Assembly (NCBI RefSeq): GCF_900142705.1
Contig: NZ_FRBV01000005.1
Coordinates: 124,001-188,000 of the forward strand
Direction of reading: 5' to 3'
Origin: Nitrosospira sp. Nsp11
Lineage (GTDB): Bacteria; Pseudomonadota; Gammaproteobacteria; Burkholderiales; Nitrosomonadaceae
Length of the DNA: 64,000 nt
Made by a program: the position numbers and the translations under genes. The notes beneath the pieces were generated by a model, which was not told the DNA's origin, ran no database searches, and worked only from the letters and a program-made list of their open reading frames with translations. Shown one piece after another: positions 60,901 to 64,000 of the stretch; the stretch's first letter is position 1; each line of letters starts with the position of its first letter.

Positions 60901-61317
60901 TTATTTTGTCACAAGCAGATTTTTAACCTCTTTCACTCCAGCCACCGCACCAGCCAGTGCTTTAGCCCTATCGCTGCTTGGCCACGAATCGACTGATCCG
61001 CTTAATGTCACAACGCCTTTTATGGTATCAACACCGATTTGTAGCGTTTTGAGACCGGGCTCGGCAAAAATGCCTGCTTTAACCTTGGTCGTAATCTCGG
61101 CATCATCAATGGTCACACTGGCTTTCTCGCCTTGCTCGCCGAGTTTTTTACCGATTTCATCGGTTGCTTCATCTATTCTCTTGCTGGCTTCACCGCTCAT
61201 CTGATCTATTTTTTTACCAGCGGTTTCTGCGGGGCCCGGCTTGTCACATGCGGTAAGCCCAAAAACGAGTAGCATCAAGGAGATCCCGATTAATGTGAAA
61301 TTCTCTTTTACTTTCAT
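60901..61317 (-). CDS. BON-domain lipoprotein
   Basis: 138 residues. Lipobox LTAC (Cys 24). A Lys/Glu-rich linker (KKIDQMSGEASKRIDEATDE) precedes a BON domain (DDAEITTKVKAGIFAEPGLKTLQIGVDT, VTLSGSVDSWPSSDRA). BON proteins of the OsmY/Kbp type bind phospholipids or other envelope parts and are induced by osmotic stress. Confidence 0.87.
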   Translation of the reverse strand: MKVKENFTLIGISLMLLVFGLTACDKPGPAETAGKKIDQMSGEASKRIDEATDEIGKKLGEQGEKASVTIDDAEITTKVKAGIFAEPGLKTLQIGVDTIKGVVTLSGSVDSWPSSDRAKALAGAVAGVKEVKNLLVTK

Positions 61318-61493
61318 TTCGGTTCCTTTTTAATTTTTATACCGCCAAAATACATCCTCATTGATCGGCGGACCCAATGAAGAATACCACACCCCCCCAC
61401 TCCCCTCCGATATTCGTAAATCCGATTCGTGGGCTGCGTGCAATACCGCAACGCAGTCCTACGGTTTTTGCCTCGTTCCCGGCATGAGCAACC

Positions 61494-64000
61494 TCACCGC
61501 TGCCATAAAATCCAGGCCGCCTCCAGCGGAACTTCCGCGGCGTGGTGGTGGGGTATGAGCCGAACGGTGTAGTCCGACTCCGGACGATCCGACGGCACGG
61601 ATGCATGATAGGCAAAACCCGTGGCTGCGGCTATCAGTGGATGCAGCCGCGTCATCTCGTGGCGCACGGGAGTGCCGCCAAAAATAGCGTCCGCATACAG
61701 CTCGACCCGCACCGACTCGGGATCGAGGTCATTCAGATATACATGAATTACAAATTTGTGATACTCGCTGTCGGTCTCGACCCTCAATTCGCCGAAACGC
61801 AAGGCAGACCAGTTATGCTCCAGCGCATGCCGCCAGGTTTCCACCTGCACACCCAGCGCGCCGTTGTCGGCGCTCCGTTCGCCGTACGCGGCCGCTGCCG
61901 GAAGGTAATGGCGCTCGGTATATTCGCGCACCACCCGGTTGGTGGAAAAACGGGGCGTCAATTGCGCCATGCTCTTGCGCATGCGCGTGACCCAGGCGGT
62001 GGGAATACCTTGCTCGTCGCGAGTATAGAATTCCGGAATTACCTCGTGCTCAAGCAGATCATAAAGGGCTTCGGCTTCAATCGCATCCCAGGCGGGATCA
62101 TCGCCATGCTCGTTCCCGTCGCCCAGCGCCCATCCCACTTCTGGGGTGTACGCTTCCGCCCACCAGCCATCGAGTTCCGACAAATTGATGCCACCATTGA
62201 CAAGTACTTTCATTCCGCTGGTTCCACTTGCCTCCCAGGGCCGGCGGGGGGTATTGAGCCAGACATCCACCCCCTGCACCAGTTGCTCGGTCAAGTGCAT
62301 GTCATAGTCGCTCAAAAAAATGACCGAGGCGCGTGCGCCGGCGCGATGGATGAAACGCATCCACTCCTGGATCAACGCTTTGCCTGCCTCGTCCGCCGGG
62401 TGCGCCTTGCCGGCCATGACGAGTTGTACCGGGCGCTGCGGATTAGTCAACAGCCGCAGCAACCGCTCGGGATCGTGCAGCAGCAGATCCGGTCTTTTGT
62501 AGGTCGCAAAGCGGCGCGCAAAACCCAGAGTCAGCGTATCGGGGTCAAACATGCTTTTGGCCGCCTCGACCGCTGCGGGCGGTTCCCCCGTGACGGCAAG
62601 TTGCCGGGTGAACCGCTTGCGGATGTACTCGACAAGCGATTTGCTCGCGACACTACGAAATCGCCACAGATCGATGTCGGAAACACAGAGGATATTCTGT
62701 TCCAGCATTTCCGTAGTCCCGCCCCAGCGATTTTCTCCACAGGCCTGTTTCCATAGCTTGGCCGCCGGTACCGAATCCCAAGTCGGTACATGAATACCGT
62801 TGGTTACATGGCCCACAGGGACTTCGCTCGCCGGCCAGTGCGGGAAAACGGGTCCGAAGAGGTGCCTGCTCACTTTTCCGTGCAAGCGGCTCACTCCATT
62901 TATCGCCCCGCTCCCATGGATAGCGAGATAGGCCATGTTGAAAGGCTCCGTTGCGTCGTCCGGATCGCCACGCCCCAGCGCCAGCAGATCTTGACAAGTT
63001 ATGCCCAGCCCCGTTCTGGCATAGTCGGCAAGATATCGCTCGATCAGATCCGGGTCGAAGCGGTCGAAACCCGCGTCTACCGCCGTGTGCGTGGTAAAAA
63101 GATTGCCCACGCGAGTGATGGATAACGAGGTCTTGAAGTCATGCCCCATCTCCTCCATGCAGTGCCGCGCGCGCTCCAGGACGGCAAAGGCGGCGTGGCC
63201 CTCATTCAGATGGCAGACTTCCGGCTTGATGCCCAGTTCAACAAGTAATCGCCACCCGCCGATGCCCAGCAAGATTTCCTGCTCGAGCCGCAGCTCCGGG
63301 CCGCCTCCGTAAAGCTCGCTGGTGATGCCGCGGTGAGCGGGATAGTTTGCCGCATCATTGCTGTCCAGCAGATACAGCTTCACCCTGCCCACCTGGACCT
63401 GCCAGGCACGCAGCCAGACGGAATAGCCCGGCAATTTGACCTCGAGCCGCAACCACTCCCCGTTCTGGCGGCGCAACGGTGTAATAGGCAACTGGCCGGG
63501 GTCGTTATAAGGGAAGAGCGCCTGCTGGACGCCGTCCTTGTCGATCACCTGGCGAAAATAGCCCTGTTGATAGAGCAACCCTACCCCAACGACCGGCACG
63601 CCCAGATCATTGGCGGCCTTGAGCTGATCCCCGGCTACATTGCCCAGCCCGCCCGAGTAAATGGGGAGCGCTTCATTCAGCATGAATTCCATGCAAAAAT
63701 AGGCAATGCAGTTCAGAGGAGATACTGGATAGGTTTGCTGAAACCAGCCGGGCGCGGCCGCCGCCTCATGCCTTTCCCGCGCCAGCTCGGCGACGTCCTT
63801 GCTGAACACGGGGTCGGCAAAGACGCTCTGAAGTTTTTCTCGCGACACCGTTTGCAGCACGACCCATGGATTGCGCGTCAAATCCCATAGCCCCGGGTCC
63901 AGTTGTTCCCATATATGGTCACCACTGTGATCCCACGACGTTCGCATGTCCAGCGCCAGATCGGCCAAAAAATTGTATCCGTCGACATCTTTGGTGGGAT
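61494..64000 (-). CDS. glgP: Alpha-glucan (glycogen) phosphorylase, 5' end outside window
   Basis: The frame is open to the right edge, so the N-terminus is missing; at least 835 residues are present. GT35 phosphorylases release glucose 1-phosphate from alpha-glucans with PLP. Seen: CMEFMLNEALPIYSGGLGNVAGD, HLNEGHAAFAVLER, and the PLP region EASGTSGMKVLVNGGINLSELDGWW. The sequence is of the short type (TIGR02094) with an N-terminal extension and a C-terminal domain ending ETDSEYHKFVIHVYLNDLDP. Supports intracellular glycogen storage. Confidence 0.92.
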   Translation of the reverse strand, partial: PTKDVDGYNFLADLALDMRTSWDHSGDHIWEQLDPGLWDLTRNPWVVLQTVSREKLQSVFADPVFSKDVAELARERHEAAAAPGWFQQTYPVSPLNCIAYFCMEFMLNEALPIYSGGLGNVAGDQLKAANDLGVPVVGVGLLYQQGYFRQVIDKDGVQQALFPYNDPGQLPITPLRRQNGEWLRLEVKLPGYSVWLRAWQVQVGRVKLYLLDSNDAANYPAHRGITSELYGGGPELRLEQEILLGIGGWRLLVELGIKPEVCHLNEGHAAFAVLERARHCMEEMGHDFKTSLSITRVGNLFTTHTAVDAGFDRFDPDLIERYLADYARTGLGITCQDLLALGRGDPDDATEPFNMAYLAIHGSGAINGVSRLHGKVSRHLFGPVFPHWPASEVPVGHVTNGIHVPTWDSVPAAKLWKQACGENRWGGTTEMLEQNILCVSDIDLWRFRSVASKSLVEYIRKRFTRQLAVTGEPPAAVEAAKSMFDPDTLTLGFARRFATYKRPDLLLHDPERLLRLLTNPQRPVQLVMAGKAHPADEAGKALIQEWMRFIHRAGARASVIFLSDYDMHLTEQLVQGVDVWLNTPRRPWEASGTSGMKVLVNGGINLSELDGWWAEAYTPEVGWALGDGNEHGDDPAWDAIEAEALYDLLEHEVIPEFYTRDEQGIPTAWVTRMRKSMAQLTPRFSTNRVVREYTERHYLPAAAAYGERSADNGALGVQVETWRHALEHNWSALRFGELRVETDSEYHKFVIHVYLNDLDPESVRVELYADAIFGGTPVRHEMTRLHPLIAAATGFAYHASVPSDRPESDYTVRLIPHHHAAEVPLEAAWILWQR

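Noticed and set aside
60702-60926. 74-codon frame between the small basic protein and the BON gene
   Set aside because: No clear ribosome binding site and no recognisable domain; overlaps the BON gene end.

Overview
The window reads as chromosome of a betaproteobacterium of moderate GC, most like Nitrosospira or another Nitrosomonadaceae member. The basis is the overall protein style: PEP-CTERM surface protein, EexN-type lipoprotein, PRC-barrel, BON and DUF4142 stress proteins, CbpA/CbpM, and an AlgI/AlgJ pair. No ammonia-oxidation gene, rRNA or tRNA is visible, so the genus is an inference. Genes are mostly single or in short operons on both strands, with many envelope and stress functions and several decayed copies of neighbouring genes.

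Layout. 1-10 kb: a Gly-zipper lipoprotein cut by the left edge, a Gly/His/Tyr-rich secreted protein, EgtB, a frameshifted lipoprotein, an exported M20 amidohydrolase, MetY, a lipoprotein, a membrane protein and a large MscS-type channel. 10-20 kb: HPII-type catalase, a relic and an intact copy of a thioredoxin-reductase-like flavoprotein, then two tandem PRC-barrel genes separated by J-domain fragments, and finally intact cbpA-cbpM. 20.4-24.6 kb: a coherent zinc-starvation (Zur-type) island consisting of a Fur-family regulator, a 24-bp palindromic operator, a PEP-CTERM protein, a COG0523 GTPase, a small gene broken by an in-frame TAA, a Cys-poor DksA2-like protein and a DUF1826 protein. 24.8-35 kb: a phospholipase D/VTT fusion with an EEP-family hydrolase, an SRPBCC protein, DUF4142, a Ca2+-type P-ATPase, DUF1269, DUF2501 and a PPOX-fold protein.

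35.5-43.5 kb: UbiX, a 24-residue membrane peptide, an EexN-type lipoprotein, then a prophage remnant (about 38.6-43.4 kb). The remnant has a leftward early/replication operon, a CI-like repressor, two sigma70 promoters whose spacers hold repressor operators, and two extra genes in the place where lambda carries rexAB. 43.5-52.3 kb: AlgJ/AlgI O-acetylation pair, a MITE that supplies the start of a DUF1624 acyltransferase-like gene, a zinc-free MDR oxidoreductase, a BssS-like protein, NhaA with an N-terminal thioredoxin-fold domain lacking its cysteines, and OsmC. 52.3-55.9 kb: a run of perfect hairpins followed by CotH-like, propeller-like and ParB-like genes. 56-64 kb: AMP-forming acyl-CoA ligase, NYN-LOTUS protein, GGDEF relic plus stand-alone receiver, BON lipoprotein, and an alpha-glucan phosphorylase cut by the right edge.

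The most interesting points are the Zur island, the compact phage immunity region, a 14-bp palindrome (GTGCGCTAGCGAAC type) that recurs near small stress-type genes, and the J-domain/PRC-barrel amplification.
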